Assembly: GCF_001949145.1 (NCBI RefSeq)
Contig: NW_019091396.1
Location: forward strand, 414,320-478,319
Reading direction: 5' to 3'
Length of the DNA: 64,000 nt
Origin: Acanthaster planci
Taxonomy: Eukaryota; Echinodermata; Asteroidea; Valvatida; Acanthasteridae
The stretch's first letter is position 1. Every line of letters starts with the position of its first letter. The translations under genes and the position numbers were made by a program. This document shows positions 36,701-45,846 of this stretch, one piece after another. The notes beneath the pieces were generated by a model that worked only from the letters and a program-made list of their open reading frames with translations, searched no databases and had not been told where the DNA came from.

Positions 36701-37942
36701 AAGAACTTAACATTAAAAGAGCCTTCCAAGGGATGATCCAGTGGGGGGCAACACCCCCCTCCCCCCCAAAAAGGACACCCCATTTTTGGGGGGAAAATAA
36801 CAAACGAAAGACAATTTTTATTTTGTTTCATTTTTCTTTCGGAAAGCATGTAAAACGCTCACTATAGCCCCGCCCCTCAAAGAACTTAAATGGCTATGTA
36901 TACAAACTTTTTCATGATTTTGGTCACCCAGAAAACAACACAAATATCCACACCCCCCCCAAAAAAAAGTTCTTGGTGTGACGATTCGGTCTTTTACAAA
37001 TTAAAGTTATGTAGAAACCTTTGAAATACGTTTGGTTCGCTGTGGCAGTTGACCATCCAAGCCAGAGGCCTCCAATCAACCAGGTGTTTTTCATCGTAGC
37101 CATCGTTCTGCTCGCGTCAGTTTTTCTTCTGGTCATCTTCACCATAACCCTAGTCATCCTGTGCAAAAACTGCCGATCGCCGAACAAGACCAGTGGCACC
37201 GCCAAGACAGCGGACGCCTTGGCCGACGTTACTACCCCGAGGAGAATCTCGGATGCGTTTCTGGCCGGGGGTGACGTGGAGACGGGAATGTGGTGTCCAG
37301 GGGAGAAGGAAATGGACAACTGGTCGACTGGGAGCTCGTCTAGTACAGACCCTATGTCACAGAAAGATAAAGATATAACGGTGCGACATCTGAATGTCTT
37401 TTTATAAGGATTATAGCGTACGCATTATTCCATAAATAAGGTATTCTGTACGTATAACGAATTCTTGTTTCTTCAGCCTAATTTAGTAACACCTCTTTGT
37501 TGAAAATTGCACACATGTCTATGTAACAATAAGTGGGAAAAGGCAGGCTGCTGCATTTTTCATGTGACTGAGAACGAGGTGGCAATGGGAATGGATTTTT
37601 GTAAAACAAGGCAGCTTTGTGCGCATAAACAGCAGTGCTACTTGTAGCTCATATTTTTGCTAAAGCTGGACTTGCGGGAATTGTTTCTACTTTTGCGAAG
37701 GGCTAGTGATCCTTAGTGATCCTGAGCCATTTCAAGGCTTCCTGCCTTCGCTCATCTCGAAGAAAAGAGGTTCACTTCTTCTTCTTCCCGTTTTTTCTTT
37801 GTAGAATGGCCGCGTGGCACCAATAGCCAATATTTCTGAGTTGGAGTTTGAGATCGTCTGTGAGGCTGGCATCGAAGACGAAACAGGAATGGTATTCCGA
37901 ATGCAATCTATCACTCTTCTAACCAAAAAACCAGGGTCTTAA
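27763..37942 (+). CDS. Transmembrane mucin: Ser/Thr-rich repeat region, EGF, SEA, EGF, TM, cytoplasmic tail (2343 aa)
   Basis: Exons: 27763-33676, 34003-34131, 35041-35183, 35525-35753, 36090-36236, 37049-37380, 37805-37942. All phases agree (1,1,0,1,1,0) and the model ends at TAA. A basic N-terminus is followed by a hydrophobic core at residues 88-107, probably an internal signal peptide with cleavage near VTC/KP. Residues about 110-1970 are a Ser/Thr/Pro-rich region of degenerate ESTTSPxLE-type units, the expected O-glycosylated mucin domain. Then come an EGF domain (about 1973-2014, six Cys), a SEA domain (about 2016-2138) with FRPGS, a DEC-type EGF domain (about 2139-2187, calcium-binding type), a membrane helix (about 2200-2225) and a 118-residue tail. 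EGF-SEA-EGF-TM is the layout of vertebrate MUC3/12/13/17-type mucins. Orthology to one vertebrate gene is not claimed. The last donor (ACG|GTGCGA) is the weakest junction; without it the protein ends eight codons later, at 37407. Confidence 0.88.
31147..31245 (+). repeat. 24-bp coding tandem repeat (KSVTSPGA) in the mucin exon
   Basis: Four units of 24 bp, GCGAAATCAGTAACCTCACC plus TGGA, encode KSVT(S)PGA-type octapeptides. The first three are almost identical and the last has diverged to HRA. Recent local expansion inside a longer degenerate Ser/Thr repeat field. Confidence 0.9.
31816..32039 (+). repeat. 108-bp (36-residue) coding tandem repeat in the mucin exon
   Basis: The block beginning CC(A/G)TCCTCCAAAGCTACTGC starts at 31816, recurs at 31924 and partly at 32032, an exact 108 bp period. 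The first two copies are nearly identical. They encode PSSKATAGLEW through ISPVLE. This is the youngest higher-order unit in the mucin region. Confidence 0.9.
34163..34318. repeat. Interspersed repeat, family 2, copy 1 (mucin intron 2)
   Basis: Resembles 57507-57660. Both carry a GTCG(G/A)AGAGG(T/C)ATGTAACGC block followed by CCACCT(T/G)TCCACGAGCGT and a CpG-rich opening. Parts of each copy are weakly self-complementary, so they may be old fold-back elements. Confidence 0.6.
34357..34530. mobile_element. Fold-back MITE, about 174 bp (mucin intron 2)
   Basis: A near-complete palindrome. The left arm holds TTCACAATAG, CACCAAGA, TTGGCCAATCA and CGAAATTTGTCGACCC. The right arm holds the same blocks inverted, ending TTGTGAAACGGCCGTA. 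The apex is near 34437-34447. No coding content. Tip sequences TACGG(G/C)CG are inverted. Confidence 0.8.
35594..35614 (+). other. Predicted SEA autoproteolysis site in the mucin
   Basis: Codons spell R-P-G-S-I-V-T; the Gly codon is at 35600 and the Ser codon at 35603 (residues 2088/2089). Cleaving SEA domains, MUC1 being the classic case, break between Gly and Ser of a G-S-V-V-V type strand after FRP. The context here, FRPGSIVTEV, keeps the Gly, the Ser nucleophile and the beta-branched residues. Cleavage is therefore predicted but not shown. Confidence 0.7.
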
Positions 37943-38012
37943 CCGGCTGAGAAAAAATGACTTAGAGCTATAGCCTGCATCCCAGGGCCTTGCCCGTGTG
38001 GCCGGTATTAAC

Positions 38013-38334
38013 GCCTACAATCCCAAACAAAATTGTTGGAACCCTTGGCAATAGCCATACGCTCCACAAGCCCCACCCATGCTCCTCCGGTCAATGTTGT
38101 CATGTCCAGCTGGAGCGCAGACCGCGTGCATAGACCCAACGCTGCGTCTACCGTGCCGTCTGGCGTGTGTTTTCCGGGGTTTTTTATGGAATATGAAAAA
38201 AAAAAATGACAACCGATTGTAAAGTATAGACAAATGTATATTTCGGGCAAATTGTAAATACAAGAAAAAAGCAAAATAATTATCAATTTTCTACTGCGCG
38301 TGTCAAAATCACACGTCTGTTTTGCAGGAGTGCA
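38013..38334 (+). repeat. Direct repeat R, left copy
   Basis: Matches 41412-41793 in the same orientation: CCTACAATCCC..AAAATTGTTGG, then AGCTGGAGCGCAG, TGGCGTGTGTTTTC, TAGACAAATGTA, TTTTCGGG and TTTTGCAGGAGTGCA. The right copy is longer by about 60 bp. The pair brackets copy B of the 3 kb duplication. Confidence 0.7.
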
Positions 38335-39939
38335 AAAAGCATTGTCGATGCAAAATGGCAGGTCTGCCCATAACTGTGCAAAATTAATGTTTCGTTAATG
38401 TGAAGGGCCTATTTTGGTACAGAAACAGCTTACAATACCTTGGGAGTTTTCTTATTTCGTCATTCCGTTATTCGACCGAAAAATGCAAAGATTTAACCAT
38501 CAAATCCTAATAAACAAAGGAAGTGAGAGACTCGAGTTCTTAAATGATGTGTTGTGGCATCGCGCTCGGGCGCCGTATTTATTTGCGGACGTGAGACGCG
38601 CCCTGCTAATATTTAGCGAAATTTTGTCTTTGCACATTCACATAAAGGCCATCTTATCGTTTACTCAAAAAAATCTATCCTCCGATGGCACCTTGTATCT
38701 GCCGAATTATTTGTGTTTGGCGTTTTATTCAGGGTAAAAAGCAACGCGTTTTAAACCACGTTTAAGATATGTAAAAAGCTACATTTTGAAAACACACAGA
38801 GTTTAATCCATGGCTTTGAGTGAGTAACTGTCAATTCTAGGCCCTTTCATTCATGATGGTGCATGAACAACCCCCTGTATACTAGTTATGAGTAAAATTC
38901 GAATTACTTCAGTCTTGGGTTTGTTTAGTGAAATGAGTTTCGCTTTGTCTTGCGGAGTTTTACTGCCACTCCAAAGACGGTGTTGCGTCATGCCGTTTTC
39001 ATGCACAGCAACTGATAGGGAAATACGGAAGGGTCAATAGTTTTATTTGATTTGTAGAAACTTTTGCGAAATGACAGGTACATTTTGGCACTATTCTATT
39101 TGAGTTCGAAAAAAGACATAGGTGTCTAGGTAAAGGTGACTTTTTGCAGTGCCATTTTTGTCGAATTCCAATATTAAACTTTTGGCCAATGAGCCAAGGA
39201 TTAACTAAAATGACAACATTAAGTTTCAATCAGATCAAAATTAAATTTAATGCGGGTTGCCCTGGGTAGAAAACTGAATGGGCTGTGCGCCTTTCGCGGC
39301 GAGTATGGGATAAAACCAAAGGCTTGACTGATTTGACATCCATTGCATTCTCGATGTCATTTTCTGTTGTTGAAATTCCAGCATCTTGGGATTGTTCGTT
39401 TCTTTTCAGTTAAATTCATCATTTTTTTGCTGGTGTGTTTTGGGCAGACCTGTCTGGCCAGTAATGCATCCATTCACAAAAACGAGCAGCAGTTGCCACG
39501 CATTTGTTGCAACGTTGGGTTAAACCCAAGAAGATTTGGGACGTATTTTTTGTGAGAATTTCTCTTTAGGGAAATAGGGAGGCGTGTGCCGCCCTAATGT
39601 GCCATCTATTGAATCATCAAAAATAAACATTGACTATACGCCTCACAGTTTTTATACTGAAGATCACTCAGAAGAAATGGACCCAAACACAGTTGAGATC
39701 AGTTTCAGTTTCTTAACACTCACCGGTTCTTTTAAGAACCACACCTCGCCCAAAGAGATTGATTGATGGTGTACCCGTAAACCCATTTCTCAGAAATCAA
39801 GATTATATTTAAAAATAAATCAACATGAATCCTTTAGCTCCATGTATTCAACCTAGAAAATTGCCTTGTGGTGTCTGTGCCCAGGGGCATGAAAAAAAAG
39901 TGGTGAGGAGGGGGGAAAAAAAGCAAAAGTTATGCGGTG

Positions 39940-40113
39940 NNNNNNNNNNNNNNNNNNNNNNNNNNNNNNNNNNNNNNNNNNNNNNNNNNNNNNNNNNNNN
40001 NNNNNNNNNNNNNNNNNNNNNNNNNNNNNNNNNNNNNNNNNNNNNNNNNNNNNNNNNNNNNNNNNNNNNNNNNNNNNNNNNNNNNNNNNNNNNNNNNNNN
40101 NNNNNNNNNNNNN
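39940..40113. other. Assembly gap (174 N)
   Basis: A run of N at the equivalent place to the gap in copy A, again after an AAGCAAAAGTTATGCGGTG block. This suggests that the unresolved sequence is itself repetitive. Confidence 1.
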
Positions 40114-40265
40114 GAACATGTACTAAGGCGCTCACCTGGACTTCACGGACAGTCCCAGCAGTAGAGCTTACCCGCTAGGCTAAGATACTGTTGGCATTTG
40201 ACGGGGTGAATTAGAGTCTCTTATAGCCACTGACCTGCAGAAAGCTTTGGGAAAATAAAAAAATC

Positions 40266-40340
40266 ACCCCTGGGATTCGAACCCACTGTCTAACGACCTC
40301 ATAACCGCGAGCTTAACCGCTCGGCCATCTCAGAGGTATT
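40266..40340 (-). repeat. tRNA-derived module with A and B boxes (copy B)
   Basis: On the minus strand the A-box TGGCCGAGCGG (40327-40317) and B-box GGTTCGAATCC (40283-40273) are perfect matches to consensus. The D-arm resembles class II (Leu/Ser) tRNAs. The stems are poor, so this is not a working tRNA. A second A-box, TAGCCTAGCGG, is at 40182-40172. Confidence 0.6.
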
Positions 40341-41411
40341 GCTTTTGCTCTTCATATCAAGGAGATAGCAACATCATTAACCTTATGCACAGAATGTTGC
40401 TGTTTGTGTAAAGATTTAGTGATTAAAACGCTACAACAGTGCCGAGTCGTGTAGTAAAAATACACATTCATACAAACGATGGTCGTCAACATTACATGTT
40501 CTCCCTGGTAGCTTCTCTTTATTATTTTAAATGAGCGCACATCAATACGGGCAAGTCCCCGGGCCACGTCTTATACGCCTGTATAGGCCTAGATGTCCGA
40601 ATTTCACAGTATTATGTGAATGGTACGCCATTTTTCCTTTTTTGGGGGGGTGGGGTTGGTTTTCTCATTTTCTTTACTAGCATAAAATCAGGAACCCAAT
40701 AGTTATACTACATCACATGTTCTGTTGTGTTGTGGATCTCATATATAGCATATGGACGCGTTGCGCTCATGAATATGGATATGCTCGTTAGCATAAGTAC
40801 AAAAAAGGCAACGAAACACCCTTTGAAAATACTGAAACAAAAGTTGGAAGTTGGGTTAACTGTGACAGAAAGGTGCATTTTGAAGGTTTGAATTAACTTG
40901 ACAAATAGATTGCAGCAATCCTCTGAAAAAAACTTGCAAATCTAGATTGTCAAAATGTATCTTGGATAAAGATGAAACCTATGTCGTATGATCACGTCAT
41001 CCTTTACGCCATTTCATAAGTCAGTCTGAGTACAAACCAGTGTTGGAGTAAAGGTTTTGATTCTCAAGGCCAAGACTTTGACCCGCAAGCCTTAAGACCA
41101 AGGCCAAGACTTAAGCCTCAAGGTCAAACTCTGCAGTGTAAAGATACAAGCCGCCATATTAGAACGAATCATGACTTAATTATCGTCGAATCGGCAGATA
41201 TTTCTAGTACCAGCCTATTCGTTATTTTATTACAGTGATATAAAATCTGCGATAGGTGATAAGTACAATGAGTACTACATGACATGTGTTCAAGATAAGA
41301 TCACGGCGTGGAAAGTGAGATAATTCTAGTCAGCATAACATCAGTTCCCAAGCGCAGTACTATTCTCAGAGATTTGATCACTGGTCCACACCACAGATCA
41401 GAATAATGATG

Positions 41412-41793
41412 GTCTACAATCCCTGCCAAAATTGTTGGGTCACGTATCAATAGACATACATGTGTAGTTACCCTCCATAGGTCCCTCAATGCCCCGCTCA
41501 ATGGTGTCATATTGAGCTGGAGCGCAGGCTGCGCATCGACACCCAACACTGAGAGGGGGGCCGGGGCCCCAACGAGATTAAATTTTGGCCAGGATTATCT
41601 GAATTGGTCCACAGTTCTGTATGTGTCTGCCGTGCCATTTGGCGTGTGTTTTCTAGCGTTGTTGTCGGAAAACCAAACTGACAGCCGACTCTTAAGTGTA
41701 GACAAATGTAATTTTCGGGTAAATCATACAAGAAAAAGCAAGACAATTATCCATGTTGAATTGTGCAAGTCACAAATGTTTTGCAGGAGTGCA
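41412..41793 (+). repeat. Direct repeat R, right copy
   Basis: Partner of 38013-38334 (see that entry). It carries an extra AGAGGGGGGCCGGGGCCCC insertion near 41550-41570. Confidence 0.7.
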
Positions 41794-42592
41794 TTTTAGA
41801 CGTCACCATGGCATTTCGGGCAATAAACTGACATTTAGTTACTTCGAAAGGGGTCGGGGATTGGACGCCCGACGAGATTTGTCCAGGATTGAAGCTCAAT
41901 GGCAATATGCTGAAACGACTTACCGAAGTCGTCCCTTTGTAAATGTGAATACACTGCTACTTAAGAATATCTGTCCCCTACCCAATGGATCTTAGAGAGC
42001 ATGTGTCTCCCCTGGTAAATGTGTTCCCATGCAACGTCACAAGCCTAGCATCCAGACTGAAATTACTTTATTTCAACTGTTTTCGCGGAGCGTCTAGACG
42101 TTTCTTGAATGCCTGTTACGTCAAAGTGCAACGATTGGGCGACGAGGAGAGCTCAGCCATACAGCTAGCCTAGGCAATCAAACGCATGTACGATGCACAC
42201 ATGCTCATGTAGTATGTGACACGTTGACGACAACTACATGCAAAAATTTGCAGAATATAGACGGATTGTTTCTGATTTCTTACAAAAACACAGCTCGATT
42301 GATTTGGCATATCGAAAATGTTTATTTTTTACTGTGACAACTTGTTGAAGGGCAGGCTCAAATGTATTTCCTGTTGACTGAATTCATCAAAATAACATGA
42401 ACATGACAACTTCTGTGGCAAACCTACTGAAACTAAATGGAGAAGACAGAATAACATGGAGGGGCCAGAGTTAACAGGCCAAGGGGAACACTTTCACCTA
42501 GGTTAGTCCTTCCAATTGAACAGTTTTACCGAGGGACAAATTTATCATCTAAACCAGGTTTCCATGTGTCTGTTTTTATTTTACCTTCACAG
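41794..42592. other. Intergenic; no gene supported
   Basis: Short open frames at 41753-41995 and 41985-42173 have no recognisable domain. The stretch ends in a clear polypyrimidine-AG acceptor at 42592. Confidence 0.4.
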
Positions 42593-42963
42593 AGCACTGC
42601 TAAATCAAGCAAGAGCGATAAACCAACACCAACAGTTAACAGGGCCTGCGGCGACGAAAATTCAAACACGGTAAGTAGATTTCAGGAAATCAACCCTTCA
42701 GTAGCAAATGAAATAGTCAACTTATCAGTTTTTTATGAAAACTATCACTTTGAACTCTGTGTATTTTATTCACTATCAAGGTTTCGTCGAGTGTTGAAAG
42801 TACTAAAAATAAGACACCCCAAAACCGCAGCCAGAACGAAGTTGGTTCGGGAACGGGCAAAGCAAGACGCAGTAGGCAGCACTGCGCCCTCAACGACGGA
42901 AGGAAGGAAGCCCAAAGTTCGACCAAACCCCAAGAGTGTGCTGGGAGGACGACATTAATTTAG
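42593..42963 (+). CDS. Two candidate terminal exons of an unassigned gene or an alternative mucin tail
   Basis: Exon 42593-42670 follows TTTTATTTTACCTTCACAG and ends at ACG|GTAAGT in phase 0. Exon 42781-42963 follows TTCACTATCAAG, continues in phase 0 and ends at TAG. Together they encode about 86 hydrophilic Ser/Lys/Asn/Thr-rich residues without any domain that I recognise. The entry phase is 0, the same as the last internal donor of the mucin at 37380, so they could be alternative cytoplasmic-tail exons of that gene, 5 kb downstream. They could equally end a different transcript. Support is splice-site quality and phase agreement only. Confidence 0.35.
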
Positions 42964-45846
42964 GTCATGTCTGATTGGAGGATGTTATCGTGTGTAGTAG
43001 TGTCTTATTTGTATTGGTCCGTGAATTTTGAAGACTTTTTTGCGGTTCACAAAGGCTGAACGAGCTACCGTGCTTTAATTTAAAATCGGGACGCATCAGC
43101 CGAGATCGATGCAAACTATTTTTTATGCGAGTCGACAGACTGAACAAAATTTTAGAATGACTGAGCGTCCCGTGTAGTGACAAAGGATGGGGACTCAGAA
43201 GATTTAATTGAGAGAGTCAAAATCAAGCCAAGATTTTACTCTCGATGTCAACTTCCTTTGATTGGATTCCTTTAGCCCAGTGACGTATTTGGGGTGAAAT
43301 TTCGGCAGGATGGGGAATGGGATGCAAGCGTTTTGTTAGGGGACACTGAAAGCAAATGAGCTGTAGCTAATAGGGTTTGTTCAGTTGAAGATTCATCCCC
43401 TGGGGGATTCATATCCCGTGCCCCCCCCCCCATTATATCAGTCAGTGGCTTAAATCTGTGTCGGAAATTGGGGGAGGGGGGGCAGTGGGGGAGGACTTGC
43501 CCGGCCATGGAAATTAAAAAAGCGGGGGGCCATATACACTATACATGTATAGGGGGCGATGTTGATGATAAAGATGTACATCTGTAATGCGTGTCAAATT
43601 CATGCAGAATTTTACATGAGAATGGGTATGTTTGTGGCTTTTTAAAATTACTTTCCCTTTTTAGTGATATTGCAAACATCTTAGTCGTCGGGAAGTCCTG
43701 AAAATGTTCTTCAAAATCCGCTTAAATGTTTTCGCTCATTACAAAAAAATTGGGAGATTATTCAATAGCCCGTCCCTCAACTCAAAAAGGTGGGATATAT
43801 ACCCCCTCCCCCGTAATTTACGCCCATGATGACAGTGCTGTAGTTACGGTTTGTTGGTGTTGTAGCAATGTAAATAGATCGCATATAATACGACTGGCGT
43901 AAAGTCTTTTTTAAATTGCCAAGGCAGGCATATAAAACAACTGCCTATACTCAAATTAAAATCGCTCACAAGTTTTATTTGTTTTTTTCTTTCGTTTTGA
44001 TTTGTTTTTTAACGAACAATTTTAAAGACAGATGGTGTCTTGATCCGTGGGTACCTCTAACGCGAGCACTGACAGACCGTGTCGCGTGTTTCAGCTTCTG
44101 CACCCATGGGAGACGGATTTGTAGGCATTACCCTGTAAACTTTTGTCTCGCCTTTTCAGTGGAAAAAGTCGTGCACATATAAAGTCTGACTTTTTGAGGA
44201 ACAGTTTGGTGGCATATCATGAATAGTCAGGGCGGATCCGTGGGGGCGCCCCTTTATTCACCCCCCAAAAAATTTTAAGAAGAAGAAAAAAGGGAGGGAG
44301 AAGGAAAAAGAGGGGTCATTTTTGCCAGAAATTGCACCAAAGGGGGCCTTGAATCGAAATGTGCCCAGGACCCTATATCCTAACTACACGCTTGCGGGCA
44401 TTTTACCAATGTTGCTTTCGTTCACCCCCCCCCCCAGGAAGATCCTAGATCCTCACCTGACTGTTTGTCTAAATGTCATGCATGGGGAGAGCGGGGCTTA
44501 CTGGATCAGTGCATTATCTGAGCATGTTGTTTATAAAGAAATGGAAAGAACTGGAATACGGTGGTCCCAATAGTCAAAAGGTGTTTCACCATAATGAAAC
44601 TAAAATAAGCAGTAGAACGTGTTAAAAATATAATAGCGTCTCTTTTTAAGGCAGAAAACAGTTTGAAAGGCTGTTATGTATCCAAATTTTATTGGGTTCG
44701 TACATTATAAGTAACGTTCAAGGTTTTTCAGTGCCTGCATATTTTAGCTTGTTCCGGGTTTTCCAACTTTAATACGCTAAGTGACGTTTTACGGAAGACT
44801 CAAGTGTTATAGTGGATGCTCTATCAATTCACTTGGTTGATCTCACGCTTTGGAATTCTTGAAACCTTCCTCTTCATACAAGGACCTTTTGACCTTTATG
44901 ACTTTGTGCCCGCGAAAAATAAAATTACACCCCCCTCCCAAAAAAACCACTTTCTTTTTTCAAGCTGGATGTAACGTTTTTAATTTTGTATTATTTTTGT
45001 CTTCAGTTGATTGGATTTTTTTTTACATATTCATCAATTCACTTCCCATTCAATTTTGAGTTTTATGTTTAGGTTTTTATGTCAGCCTGTTTTTGTAAAT
45101 GCACAACCTTCATTTGAATAAAATTGAGGAAATTTTGTTTTGACTGCTCTCCAATTCTCTTGAAGTTGATTTTTTTTCGAAAAGGCGTCCTTCATAAAAT
45201 CCTGAAGATCAGAAAAGAGTGATATCTTGGCATACAAACGTGAATAATGAATGGCATACTTCACCTGTGCTCTGTACCTGAGTTTGATGATAGTGCTGCA
45301 GGAAACGGGATACAACAATCCGTTCAATAGAGGAAAAATATTTTAAAAGTGCTCTCGACACTCCAAACGCTCGTTCCTATTTAAAGGACATTGAGAATTG
45401 CGAAGTGCCCTTCAGAGACCTTCTCGAAGTAACACGTCACACCAACAGATCCGTTAAGCATTGTTGGCTACTCGCTGCTGTATCAAAGCACGCGCATGCG
45501 TCAAACTCACAGAAGTGCTGATCTCATTAATGACCAGATGAACTCTATCCAATGAGTGCTCGAAAAAAAAGTGCGTTCAATTGCGCCGTGCAATGATCAG
45601 GGCGCAGTTGACGAGGGTGTTACGTAGCTGTGCGGAGGAGGCAGATTATATAATTTGTATCTAAAACAGGTCTTGAAACAGAAATATTTTGCCAACTGCA
45701 GTTGTTGATTTCACTGAAATGGCTGCAGTAACTGATTTAGCATGCTAAGGGCCGTCGGACTGAAGTTTTTAGAGATAATGTAAACAGACATTTTATAGCA
45801 ACCCATCGATTTAAAAATTTGCAAATGTACAGACTGAGTTGCCCGG
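42964..45846. other. Intergenic before the NOX5-type gene; no gene supported
   Basis: Holds several C or G homopolymer runs (about 43420, 43480, 44425) inside what look like old interspersed repeats, and AT-rich sequence. The promoter of the oxidase should be in the right part. I see no convincing TATA box. An in-frame TGA 9 bp before the ATG at 45847 supports that start. Confidence 0.4.

Larger units (their letters stand above)
38799..41447 (+). repeat. Dispersed duplication, copy B (about 2.65 kb)
   Basis: Counterpart of 8268-11313, in the same orientation and order, including the gap position, the tRNA-like module and the 'CTCAAGGCCAAGACTTTGA' block near 41065. The last 35 bp overlap the start of direct repeat R at 41412. 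There is no coding frame of note. Confidence 0.75.
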
